DNA from: Oryzias latipes
Taxonomy: Eukaryota > Chordata > Actinopteri > Beloniformes > Adrianichthyidae
Assembly (NCBI RefSeq): GCF_002234675.1
Contig: NC_019871.2
Location: forward strand, 20,120,604-20,184,603
Direction: 5' to 3'
DNA: 64,000 bases
Below are positions 53,898 to 64,000 of the stretch, one piece after another. Every line of letters begins with the position of its first letter. The first letter of the stretch is position 1. Position numbers and translations under genes: made by a program. Under the pieces are notes generated by a model. That model was not told the DNA's origin and searched no databases. It saw nothing but the letters and a program-made list of their open reading frames with translations.

Positions 53898-54163
53898 TTC
53901 CATCATAGTAGTAGGTTTAGGGGCTGTCATCTGGACTTCGTTTTAAAGTTAGAACCCTTAACCCTTAACGACCTGAAAGCATGTAGGCTAAGTTGACAAT
54001 TCCATCCAGTTTCAGGTCTGACTCCTCCCCCATGAGCGCATATATACCAGCTCTTCTACCAGCAAATTTAGAATTGACAAAGCTTCTTGGATAAGAGGTG
54101 AAACGTCTTCTAACTTTAAAACTAAGTCCAGATGACAACCCCTAAACCTACTAATATGATGAA
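53898..54163. repeat. 56-bp inverted repeat with 153-bp spacer
   Basis: The arms 53898-53954 (ttccatcatagtagtaggtt...ttttaaagttagaa) and 54108-54163 (ttctaactttaaaactaagt...atatgatgaa) are inverted with few mismatches. The spacer ends in aagcttcttggataagaggt and gaaacgtcttc, a phrase I associate with retroelement ends in fish, possibly Penelope-like. The arms could fold into a long hairpin in the intron. Confidence 0.7.
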
Positions 54164-54984
54164 CTCTTAATAAACATTTAAACAGACAGGAAGTGTCTTT
54201 TGCTGTTTGTCTTAACACAAACAACCTACAAAGGCATTTCAACAGAACAGATCGGATTTTTGTTTCTTTTTAATGAGAATGGCTCTCTTCTGCTGCTGAC
54301 AGAGACAACAGTGAGATGGCTGCAGAGTGCAGCCTCTGGGAAAAGGTGATTGGGAAAAAAAAAACCCAAAAATCCATAATGTCTCAGAGACAACAAAAAC
54401 TGATAATTGTAAATTGATACAAGCTAGTTATGAAAACTCATCATATTAATGCTACAACAATGATTATGGAAGAAAGTCATTGCTCTAGTTTTTTATGGAG
54501 ATGTGAATAACATGACAAAATGTTCTGAAGATACTAAAGCTACAGTCACCAAACTTTGTCACATGACTATTATTAACTCACTGTCGTACTGGACCATTTT
54601 TTTTAAATCACCTGTTTTTGCTAGTTAACCATTTTTTTCTTGTTAATAGTTACACCAATTTTACTTGACTGTTCAAGCTACTTTATAGAAGTGCTCTGTT
54701 ACAGTGTTAAAAAAAATTGGGAGCAACCTGGATCAGTTTATGACTTTTTTTGTTGTCATTTTCTTAAAAATGTTTAACAAAAGTATCAGGTCGGGACTAT
54801 GTATCGGTATCAATAATCAAATGACTTGGAATCAGATTGGGGATACAAAATTCTGCTTGGGATATCCTTAATGTGTTTTCTTTTTATCTACCTGTTATGC
54901 TATGACAAAAAGTATGTATTTTCTCTGAAAGCTCATTGGTTCAAAGCTAACATTTTTTCACTTTTTCACTACTTTGTGTTGAAG

Positions 54985-56096
54985 GACACCGTAGCAGCCC
55001 TTCAAGCTCTGGCTCTTTATGCTACAGTCGTATTCAGCCGGAAGGGCTCCAGTACAATTACAGTCCAGTCCCCCAGTGTCCAACTGCAATTTGATGTGAA
55101 ACCAGACAACAAACTACTTTACCAAGAGAAAGTGATGAATAATGCGACTGGAAAGTATACCCTACAAGTAAAAGGGTCTGCATGCTCCTCAATCCAGGTA
55201 AACAAATACTGACCATAAAAAGGGTAAAGATGGGATGGAAAAAGGCCACTGGGCCGAGAGGCAAAGACTTTATAGAATCAAATTGTTGTACAACTTTTCA
55301 TACTAGTTCTGAATTTTTTAAAATATCATGTAAATCTTCATATAATTTTCTCCTATTGTTTCTATCAGAATTGATTTAGATGTTTAATGGAACCAAAACA
55401 AACTTTTATTTAAATACCATTGATCACTGTAGTGAAGACAATATCTCACTATCTATGTTGACTTTTCAGATTTCTCAACATTACAACATCCTGCATCGCC
55501 CCAACATCAAAACTTTGAGTGTGGAAGTTGATGTAGAAGCTGAATGCTCTGCTGTATCTCAGGGCCACAAGTTAACTCTGCATCTGAAGTCTCTGTGCGT
55601 GAGCCACAAGCAGATTCTGTCTCATGATGCTTCCTTTTTAGACTGCCAATCCTATGTATACAGATACCATGGAAATCAGTCAAGTACCAACATGATCATC
55701 TTGGACATCAAAGTTCTCACTGGATTTGTTCCAGTAAAAGACTCTTTGAAGAACGTAATGACCAGAATTTTGACACAAGTCTGAAAACGTTTTGCTTTTG
55801 ACTTTATGAGTAACAAGAGACAAACTGTTGTCGTTGCAGCTAAAAACTTCCTTTATGGTGGATAGCGTGGAAGAAAAGCAGGATCACATTTTCATTTACA
55901 TTAGGGAGGTAAGGGGAGTCCTGAATCTAAGTGATGATGATCTCTAGATCTGAGCATGTGAGTTGACTTTCTCTTTTCTTTTGTCAACAGTTAAGACCAT
56001 GGGAAGTCATTACTAATAAGTTGAAGCTTGTACAGCAGCTGCCAGTACAGAACTTGAAGCCTGCCTTGGTCAAAATCTATGACTACTACCAGCCAA
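54985..56096 (+). other. A2M exons 30-33: CUB part and receptor-binding domain
   Basis: The exons encode DTVAALQALALYATVVFSRK, ISQHYNILHRPNIKTLSVEV, NMIILDIKVLTGFVPVKDSL, DHIFIYIRE and LPVQNLKPALVKIYDYYQP. The receptor-binding domain recognises LRP1-type receptors after protease capture (family knowledge). Exon 31 carries about 21 extra residues (VSHKQILSHDASFLDCQSYV) between the KSL and YRYHGNQ blocks relative to the usual family pattern, in frame. All four exons are intact. Confidence 0.88.
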
Positions 56097-56634
56097 GTAA
56101 AAAGCCTAAATTCTGACACTTTACTTTCTAAAACATTTAAATCCTTTTATTACATAGTTTTTAATAGAGGAGACACAAACATTGGAGCAGCAATATACAT
56201 TACATTCACTCCGCAGAGCTTATTAGCAACATACAGGTTGACAAAAGTGGAGGGTGTTGTGTTTGAGACAACTACTTTCTGGCAGAGAACTGGTGGTGAG
56301 CCGAGCAATAAATAAGGTAGGTGAAAAGATACATACAATGAGGATCATAGCTGGAGAAGACAGACACCAGGAGTGGCAGAATCCTGATAGGCCCATTTCT
56401 CTTTTAAACTTCAACACCATTCTTTGCCAGAAAGTATATCGTGAGTAGCATTTACACTATTTGGGAGCTTATGGTGTACTCTTAACACAACTCTTCTCTT
56501 TTTTCTTTTCTTTTGGTTGTTGTTGGATTAAGCATCCCATTTTGTTTGCAATATGTAGCCTCTTTTCTTCTTTAGATCTGTGATGTGATATTCTAAGTTT
56601 CTTTTCTTTTATTCCTTAAAAATGTTGTAGCCTC

Positions 56635-56890
56635 TCCTCACCTGAGGATCAAAAGAAATTATTTGGGGAAAGAAAGAAATTTGGAAACCGTAAGAACCTC
56701 CTGTCAATTGGCTTTAAAACTTCAGGTTGTCCTCGTAGTTGTTTTAGATCTTGTTCCCTCATTATCCACTGAATGTGAATGACCAGGTCAATCAATTCTT
56801 CCATCTCTTCCTGCACTTCCTTTGCCACCAGTTTGTCTTTGAGTGTGCTGTCAAGACCAGGAAGAAGAAAAAAAACAAAGTCTCATCCAG
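56635..56890 (-). mobile_element. Ty3-type Gag relic in A2M intron 33
   Basis: On the minus strand 56875-56700 encodes GLDSTLKDKLVAKEVQEEME, then ELIDLVIHIQWIMREQDL, matching the 'L...LKD.L...E.....L..LI.LAIR.D...RER' pattern of Ty3 Gag capsid. A second minus-strand frame at about 57783-57511 may be an upstream part of the same element but has no clear motif. The rest is missing. Confidence 0.5.
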
Positions 56891-58351
56891 AAAGCAAGTG
56901 CTGACACTCTGATCTAGCGAAGGGAGGTTCTGGTCCTTTTGATGAGGGGAGGGGTTCAAAACATCTGTGTCCAGGGTGAGAAGGGTCAGTCATGATCCAT
57001 ACTGCACATCATAAAGAACAACATCTTACCACTTTGAGGAACTGGGTGATTGGGGTTCTTAGATAGTCTGTGGAGGTGGAATGGGTGGGTGCATGGAAAG
57101 AGGTCTATGGGTTGCCAGGTTATTTTTCAAGGTGGCAGTAGAATTCATTTAGGCTGCTGGCTCTTTGCAAGTCATCAATAAAGTGAGGGGGCCTTTGGCT
57201 TGTACTTTGCCTGACCCTTTTACCACATAAAGGCCAAGTCATTACCTGGCTGCTATTGTTAAAGTTTTTCGTCAAACTGATTTAGCATTTTTCAGCTCTT
57301 TGCTAAACCTGAACTTGGGCTTTTTATAGGTGTCCTTGTCCCCACCCCTGAATATAACCGCAAATGCTACAAAGCATGACTGTTTCTTAGAGTCTTAAGC
57401 TTTGCTGTGAACTGGGGGGTTTGCCATTAATATAACTCATACTAATGCATATTGGAATAATACTTTCTTCACAAAATGAAAGTATGAGGTTGCAGTGTCC
57501 ATGTAGTCTTTTAGACCATGAGAAGCAGTCTTAAATGCCCTACAATTACTTGTATCCAGACAAGGGCAAAGTCCTTTACAGCCTCACAATTCCACTTCTT
57601 GGAGTACCTGAACTCAGGTCTGGAGAGCTTCAGTGTCTGTCTGTATGTAAGGATCATGCAGATCAAAGACTCGTTGAACAGTCCAAACCTTTCACAAATG
57701 GTTGTGTAACAATGACCCAACGTGTTATCCTGCATGGTGAGGCATTCAACGAGCTGTTTATATGTAGGAAGTTCCTGGCTCAAACGTCCAACAACAGTAT
57801 CTGATTCATGAGTGCACTTTGAGCTTCATGCTCACTTGGGCTTGGCAGGATGTAAACTGCAGCCAGAATTCAGGCGTTTCCAGCCCTGTTCCTTGTGGAA
57901 CCTATGACTAAAATGAAAAAAAAAAATGGGTGAAAAAAGCAACTTAAAGTACACAGTCCTGACAGAACTTGGGGTATTGTTTGGACATAATATGTAAAGC
58001 CACAGGTTTACATGACAAAGTTGTTCTACACCTCCTGAGTGCATGTATGCAACTTAAGGAAAGAATGGAGCTGACAGGCAGGCATGGGGAAGAGGACCTT
58101 TTCTTTAAAGAGGATATAATATGTTGGTGAGTAATTGTCACAGGTGCACAAGTCAACTTGGCTCCTCCCCCTACCTCATAGGCACTTAAAAAAAGACTAA
58201 ACAAATGACCACACGAAAGTAACAAAGAGGTCCAGGTCTGGAGTGTCAACACATGTTTTGCTAAGCTTAACTGCTGCAAACAATTATGCATTGTTTGAAG
58301 TTTATTTGGTTTGTTATGCATTCAATCATTGTCCTCTTTTTTGTCCTGCAG

Positions 58352-58392
58352 GTGACCAGGCTGAGACTCTATACATCTCCAATTGTGCTTAA
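58352..58392 (+). other. A2M exon 34: C-terminal end and stop
   Basis: The exon completes SDQAETLYISNCA and stop TAA (58390-58392), the highly conserved end of A2M proteins. It lies 2.25 kb after exon 33. A possible poly-A signal, aataaa, occurs at 58685-58690. Confidence 0.9.
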
Positions 58393-58699
58393 AGAAACAG
58401 TTTGTGAAAGAACTGAGGAAACTTTTCCAGTTATTTGGTGTTCTATACACTCTGTCATCAGTTTTTTTATAAGTCTGAAGTAAGAGCAGAGAAAATTCTG
58501 TATTTGTCTGGTAGATGTAAACATTTTGTTTTGTACTTAATTTGTGGAAAATCTTATGCATTTACTTGTTTACCGGTGAAAACAAATTCTCTGTACAGTA
58601 GCAAACATCAGCAATTCAATTGAAATATTGAAAGTGTTCTTCTATTTTAGTGAAAGGTAAGGACGGTAAATACAAAGACTATGAAATAAATACCCTAAA

Positions 58700-60054
58700 C
58701 TCCATGATGCCTGAATTTATTTTTAGTTATGAAAAAAAATCAAGTTTGTCTTTGCATTCAAGTAGGTGCTAAATTAAATTGACAGTTTATTTTAATATAG
58801 AACATAAAATAGATATAATTTTAGGTTTGTCACAAAATACAGCAGCATCTCTAAAAAACAACTGTTCCCATCTCCAATACCAAGAGACTTTCATTTGAAC
58901 AACACAATTATTTCAAGTATTTTCACTTTTATGACTGCCATACTATCAAACCACAACTTTGAGCAAAAAAATAAACATTACAAAACACAACACTTAATCT
59001 GACTGTCCTTTTAGCCTGGAAATTGTGCACTGCTTTATTCTCATTTTGTCTAATTAAGAATAGATGCTAGGTTCTCTCCTGCAGCTGCAGCATTGGTGCT
59101 TGAATATACATAATGTGTTCCATCAGTGTCTTCATCACTGCTCCCATCAGCTGACCGCTCACCTCTACAGCTGTTTGCACCACGTGGTGTAGAAATAAAG
59201 AAATCACTTCAGAAAAGAGCAGCCATTTAATGTATTTAATGTGTTTACACTATTATATTCATAGATATTACAACCAGGCTGAAACTTTACACATCATATA
59301 ATATAGTTCAGAAGTGGATTCCTCATCATTGTCCCACAGACACAGCTGTCAGTCCTGAGTCGAGGATTACGTAATGGGTTTCTGTAGAATGATTCATTTA
59401 GATCATTCACTTATAGAATTAGAGATATACAGAAAATAATTAACACAGATTAAATCTATATCACCACAATATTTCTGACAGAATCATAAGTACTAGCTGG
59501 ACTGGCAGTTTCTAAAGAGAATATGTATGAGTGTGGTGCGTCAGTCAGAAACAACAGCTGATTTGCAGTCATTGTGGCAGAGAGTAACCATTGTGGCTGA
59601 ATGAGATGTTTTAGCATAGAACACAAATCGTCAAATATCTTAAAAAATATTCATCATAGGTACTCCACTGCTTCGCGGTACTGATATAAGTATGCAATAA
59701 GCATGTATATATTTGTATCTATGAACAACTTACCTTAGATTGGACAATTTTTCCAAGATTGCTGCCAACAATGCCTATGCAACACCAGGTGATTTTGTCA
59801 CCAGAGCGAGCAGGGAGACCAGGGAGATCCCACTAGAGCAGTTGGTCATTTTGAGGAGCATACCCCGCAGAAAACACTGGAGTTAACATTAAATGTAAAA
59901 AGAGTAAATCCCTAAAGGAAATGTAGCCAGTGGAAATAATGTAGCCTGACAGACACCAAAACTGGGGTTTGATAAAGCAATTTATTGTGTTGAAAGACCC
60001 CCATCCCCATCATCTTTGGATCTGAAGGCGTTCCCAGTGATCTTTTAATTAGAC
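58700..60054. other. Intergenic AT-rich DNA
   Basis: I see no gene and no bounded repeat in this stretch. Confidence 0.4.
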
Positions 60055-60059
60055 CTATG

Positions 60060-60414
60060 TGTAACGGTTTCAGTTTCTTTGTGTTTTGTTCCTTGATTTC
60101 CTGTTTTATTTTGTAGTATTTCCTGTTTTGTTGTTGTTTCGAGTTTTACCTTGCCCCATCAGTCCTGAGTGTTTCCACCTGTGTCTTGTTGCCTTGTCTG
60201 TATTTAAGTCCTGTCTTTTCCTTCCTCCTGTGCTGCTCCATAGGTTAATGTTTCCCCGTTCCTGTGTATTTCGAGTTTCGAGTTTGAGTGTTTCTAGCCT
60301 GCTCTGCAGTGGTTTTTGGTTTGTCTTTAGTTTTGTTATTAAACCCCGTTCCCCTGCAACCTCCTGCCTCCTCTCCTTCTCTGCGCCTGGGTACTTTCCA
60401 TTCCCCCCGTAACA
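60060..60414 (+). mobile_element. Solo LTR of a Ty3-type element, 355 bp
   Basis: It starts tgtaacggtttcagtttctt and ends ccccgtaaca, flanked by the exact 5-bp duplication ctatg (60055-60059 and 60415-60419). It is the same family as the solo LTR at 44574-44942, in opposite orientation, with shared blocks such as gtatttaagtcctgtctttt and ctgctctgcagtggtttttgg. Confidence 0.92.
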
Positions 60415-60419
60415 CTATG

Positions 60420-61714
60420 CTGTTTTAGCCAAAATAAAGAAAAACCTGTGTCACTCTGTAGAACATAGTTTCTGCAGGGCTGCAGAATGTCATTAGAAAT
60501 TTTGCCTGTGTCGTGGGCCAGACTGACTGCTGTTATTACCAATTACTGATTTGATTACCAAATGAAATAGTTTTCATGCCAGAATTTTTATGTTCTTAAT
60601 ACAAGGTAATCAGGTATATTGATCTTGTCTTTCCTTAAAAGTGCACTTTGGTGTAGAAAAGTAAATTATATAGGTCTAGTGTCTTGCGGTAAAGAGAAAG
60701 CACTTCCAAAGGAAATGGTTGCCTCCTGACTTGTAATTGAGGTACCCATCCCTAGTTTTTCGCTGTCTTCCACACTTTGGAACACTGGAAATGGCGGCGT
60801 TTTCTTTCCAGCTATGCATCTGCAATGGCTTCCTTATGACCCAGAGTCCCGAAACATAGATTGTTCAAATTGCGCGTGCACACTGAGGTTCATTTGTTAA
60901 ACTAAAATAAAATAGGACTTTTTAGAATGTTATTGATCCCATAACGGATAAATTATATTGTTACCATAACTATGTTGAAAATGCAATAAAACAGACTGTA
61001 ATACAGTGATCTCAGCCCGCATGTTGTCAGTGCTAGGCGACAGCAGCTGAGAAAACAATGCACCAGCAGATAGTTACAGACCCAGAAGTGGTGGAAAACC
61101 AGTGACGTGCGGTGAGGTGTATGGCTGGTGAGGCACTGAATCCTCTGGATTCAGATTTACAATGAAAGAACTCAATATGTCACCTTTCATCTAACAACAG
61201 CTAACAGCTTATAAAATACACACAAGAAAATATTTGTCCTACAGAAAATATTTATTTTATAGACATAGATGGAACACTCTTCTTGATAAATTATTCATAT
61301 ATACTGTAAACAAATGAAACATCATACAGATGTGTTCAGCACACATTTGATCCTCAGTAATTATTTCTGGTAATTTTCCATCTTCAAATTCTGGTGCTTT
61401 ATCAGTTATCAAATATTTTCTGTGAAAATGATCATAAAATAAATGATTTTACTTACATTTTTTCTACTTACTCCCAAGTTATTTTTAAAAAACAAACATT
61501 GAAAAACATGTTTGGCCTTATTTTTTAAGTCCAAGTGTCAATCTTTTTCCACAAAAAGCTCTATGATCTGTTGGAAAACTCTTCCTTATTTTCCTTTAGT
61601 TTATATGAGTTTCTCCCTCTCGATGGAGAAAGACATCCTTAGTATGTTTCTACGGCAGCAGTGTAGCTACAAAGCAGCTATCAGCTCACGTCTGCCCCCT
61701 GCTGGTGAGGCATG
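60420..61714. other. Intergenic DNA, repeat-like in part
   Basis: From about 61090 the text ccagtgacgtgcggtgaggt and gctggtgaggcactg looks like the terminus of a DNA transposon. A related 'ctgctggtgaggcatgcctta' occurs just before the hAT at 61723, so the hAT may have landed in that element. No coding frame is seen. Confidence 0.35.
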
Positions 61715-61722
61715 CCTTACCT

Positions 61723-62951
61723 CAGGGGTCGGCAACCCATGGCTCCGGAGCCACATGTGGCTCTTTGATCCTTCTGTTGTGGCTCCCTGTGACTTTGGAA
61801 AATAATGAGTATTTTATAAAAATTCAATTTTATTTTAGTTTGTTCATTTTTCATGGCATTTCAAAGGCGCTGCTGGCTCCATACGAAGCGCGTGCGACGT
61901 AAAAAACAGCTTCCTTAATGAATGAGCTCGTATTTATCGGGCGAGAACCGCAGAGCTGATAGCAGGAGGAGACACGCAGGGCGACTTCAATAAACACTCC
62001 GGGTCCGGAGTGGTTTTCTGCGGGGAACTTGACGTGCCGCGGGGCAAAGAGCAACTCTCTGATGACAGAGAGCTTGCGCTCAGTGTTTTTAAACATGCAT
62101 GTGCATTGATGTATGTTTCAGAGCAGGGGTGCTCATTACGTCGATCGCGATCGACGTTCGATCTTCACGGACATGAGGGTAGATCACGGGACAGAGAAGA
62201 TTAAAAAAAAAAAAACTTCTCAAAAATCCACCAGCCAATCAAAATCCTTGATTGACATGCAGAACGGCCAATCGGACATCCTCTGACACATACGTCACTG
62301 CAGACGCGTGTTTAAATTCACTAAGCGCAAAATCTGTCATCACAAAGTCTTTTTCTGCCCCGCGGCGTATCATATCCCCGGTAGAAGACCAACAACCGGA
62401 ATGTTTATTGAAGCCGCCCCGCGTGTCTCCTCCTGCTATCAGCTCTGCAGTTCTCGGCCGATAAATACGAGCTCATCAAGGAGGCTGCGAGGCACGCGCT
62501 TCGTACGGAGCCAGCAGCGCCAAATGCCTCATAATATGCCACGCTCCCCGCATTGCACGGTTTACAGCAGAGCATGAAATACGATGGTTGCTGCTTTCTG
62601 TCTTTGTAATAAAACGCTTCATCTGTTAATACAAAAGTATCTTTGTGTAAACTCACTGTGTAGTTTTTAATCATCAGTACAGAAACAATAATGTTCAAAT
62701 AAACATGTAACTAATAAACATGACAATGGAAAGAAAGAAGTACTTTTTTTAAAAAATCTTTTCTGGACCGCGATCTACACTCATGTCCTTGAAGATCAAC
62801 CAGTCGATCGCGATCGACGTAATGAGCACCTTTGATATAATATAAACATGCATAATATATAAAATGATGTCAAAACGGGTTGTGGCTGCGGGTGCTTTAT
62901 TTTCATTAGGGGCCAAATGGCTCTTTGAGTAAAAAAGCTTGCCGACCCCTG
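61723..62951. mobile_element. hAT element with a second hAT-like element inside
   Basis: The ends caggggtcggcaacccatgg and gcttgccgacccctg are inverted, and the exact 8-bp duplication ccttacct flanks them (61715-61722 and 62952-62959). The termini are closely related to the hAT at 949-7738. The copy is non-autonomous. Confidence 0.9.
62124..62834. mobile_element. Nested hAT-like MITE with palindromic termini
   Basis: The left end caggggtgctcattacgtcg and right end gacgtaatgagcacctttg are inverse. The subterminal text gtcgatcgcgatcgac is itself a perfect palindrome. The interior (about 62310-62530) is an inverted, diverged copy of 61855-62095 of the host hAT. No clean flanking duplication is seen. 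Confidence 0.75.
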
Positions 62952-62959
62952 CCTTACCT

Positions 62960-64000
62960 GAAGCCTTTTCTGCGGGTCTACAGCAGCATTTTGAGTGCAC
63001 GTTTCTGTTAACATTGAGCCCTACCGTCAGAAAGGAGGCACAGCACTTCAGAGCCTCACCAGGAGTTTCCGCTCCATCTGTGATCGCGCAATACTCAACT
63101 TCGGCGATTTTAACCTCAGAAACTGTGGGGAACGTGTTTATTTGACTGAAAATGTATATTTAACACTGTCATTTTCAACATCTTAGCTGTTGGGAATGTC
63201 TCCACCCGGGCCAAACCTACAGTCTCCACCCGGGCCATATATGCCCATGTCAACATCAAACAGACACCTAACTCAACTCATTCATCACTGAAAAAACTTA
63301 CACCTGCATCTTTGTTTGGTCTGATTCCACTCCAGCTCCAGAAACCAAATCAAAGACACAACTGGTATGGACTGATATTGAATTAAGAATCTGTTTTATG
63401 TTGAATGCTGGTTATTGGTTATAATTTGAATTTCATGAGCATTTTGATGTGTTTTTACATGTTAAGGTTTGAAATGTTAAATTGAAATTCTGATTTATGT
63501 CTTTTAAGGTTTTCAACCTGTCATGTTCATCTAATATCAGAGAGCTACCAGCCAAAAATAAATACAAAGGCAAATCAAAGTAGATGTGTGATTGAGTTGA
63601 TTCCATGTCCTTTGGAAAACATGATCTATCGAGTCAGACAGGAGCTGGGGGAGACCAAAAGTAAGGTGGCACTCGACAAAAACAGATCGGTGAAAAGTAA
63701 TATTTACTTAATTTAGCTTTTTCTATTTTATCAGCATTATGTTAAACTCTTATTTTGTTGTTGCTGATTTTCTTCATTCTTACAGTTATTCTGGACTGTG
63801 AAGCATTTTTGTCAAAATTGTTTTGGTTTTTCAGTGTTGTTGTATTGAATTCTAATGGATTTGGATTTATTGATGCGTATTGATCTCCACTGGTGGAGCT
63901 TGCTGTTGTCCTGTGAGCTGTTCTTGGTGGATAAACCAACATGACAAATAGGAACAGCTGAGCTTACTGAAAAAAATCCAAAGCAATTATTGGTGGAGCA
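62960..64000. other. Intergenic DNA to window end
   Basis: No exon of a known gene is recognised. A short direct repeat 'tctccacccgggcca' occurs at 63199 and 63223. Confidence 0.4.

Larger units (their letters stand above)
23116..58392 (+). pseudogene. a2m: Alpha-2-macroglobulin-like protease inhibitor gene, 34 exons, probably decaying
   Basis: A2M is a secreted thioester protein that traps proteases through a bait region. Exons: 23116-23219, 23320-23500, 23580-23736, 24107-24159, 25726-25746, 26381-26546, 26621-26705, 26813-26915, 27540-27654, 27767-27876, 27956-28123, ~28335-28566, 29802-29865, 31229-31374, 31623-31772, 32653-32793, 32886-32967, 33061-33196, 35410-35635, 36612-36738, 36878-36977, 37313-37364, 37764-37847, 39672-39845, 39961-40036, 42003-42159, 43094-43168, 52560-52722, 52800-52987, 54985-55197, 55470-55754, 55840-55908, 55991-56096, 58352-58392. 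The total is about 1,450 codons, normal for the family. Introns are GT-AG and phases match except at three points: the start codon, exon 12 and exon 21. All other exons are open and the thioester motif is intact. So it is either a very young pseudogene or a gene with assembly errors or unannotated splicing. Confidence 0.9.

Noticed and set aside
57511..57804. Frames of about 90 codons on both strands in A2M intron 33
   Set aside because: They might be part of the nearby Gag relic, but no motif is clear, so they were not annotated separately.

Overview
The window is a piece of a teleost fish genome. Evidence: spliced vertebrate genes (an alpha-2-macroglobulin paralogue and part of a class I myosin), Tf1/sushi-type Ty3 retrotransposons, fish L1, L2/Rex and RTE-type LINE relics, hAT, PIF/Harbinger, Tc1 and ISL2EU-type DNA transposons, and AT-rich introns. 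There are no bacterial-style operons, CRISPR arrays or rRNA genes, and I recognised no tRNA gene. All family names are recognised by eye, without database searches.

Layout. (1) 1-8 kb is a nest of DNA transposons. A short MITE (889-7896) is split by an hAT element (949-7738, 8-bp duplication cactagac). The hAT is itself split by an ISL2EU-like element (1280-4298, AT duplication) and a PIF/Harbinger element (5155-6978, CTG duplication). (2) 8-12.8 kb is an hAT-like relic hit by a 5'-truncated L1 (8502-12416) with an exact 14-bp target duplication, a poly-A tail and a 2.6-kb, very G-rich 3' UTR. (3) 12.8-14.8 kb is a non-autonomous LTR retrotransposon. (4) 15.39-17.99 kb is an intronless ORF for an 865-aa coiled-coil protein with three tandem 173-aa repeats. 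(5) 19.7-21.6 kb holds six exons of a class I myosin (end of motor, IQ region, start of tail) with no flanking exons and a lost splice acceptor. (6) 23.1-58.4 kb is the main gene: 34 exons of a secreted alpha-2-macroglobulin-like protein (about 1,450 aa) with the GCGEQ thioester motif. One exon is frameshifted, one has a phase conflict and the start is doubtful, so it may be a young pseudogene. Its introns hold most of the other repeats, including a very young, nearly complete Tf1/sushi Ty3 element (45338-50825). (7) 58.4-64 kb is intergenic, with a solo LTR and two nested hAT elements.

The two host genes, the myosin fragment and the transposons show no functional linkage. The window is best read as one immune or proteostasis gene (a pan-protease trap), one unnamed coiled-coil gene, and transposon history that can be ordered from nested insertions. 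I found no convincing new multi-gene system. The most unusual objects are the repeat-bearing coiled-coil gene with a TGACATCA array upstream, the gutted LTR element with two TGATG-overlapping repeat ORFs, and the decay state of the A2M paralogue.
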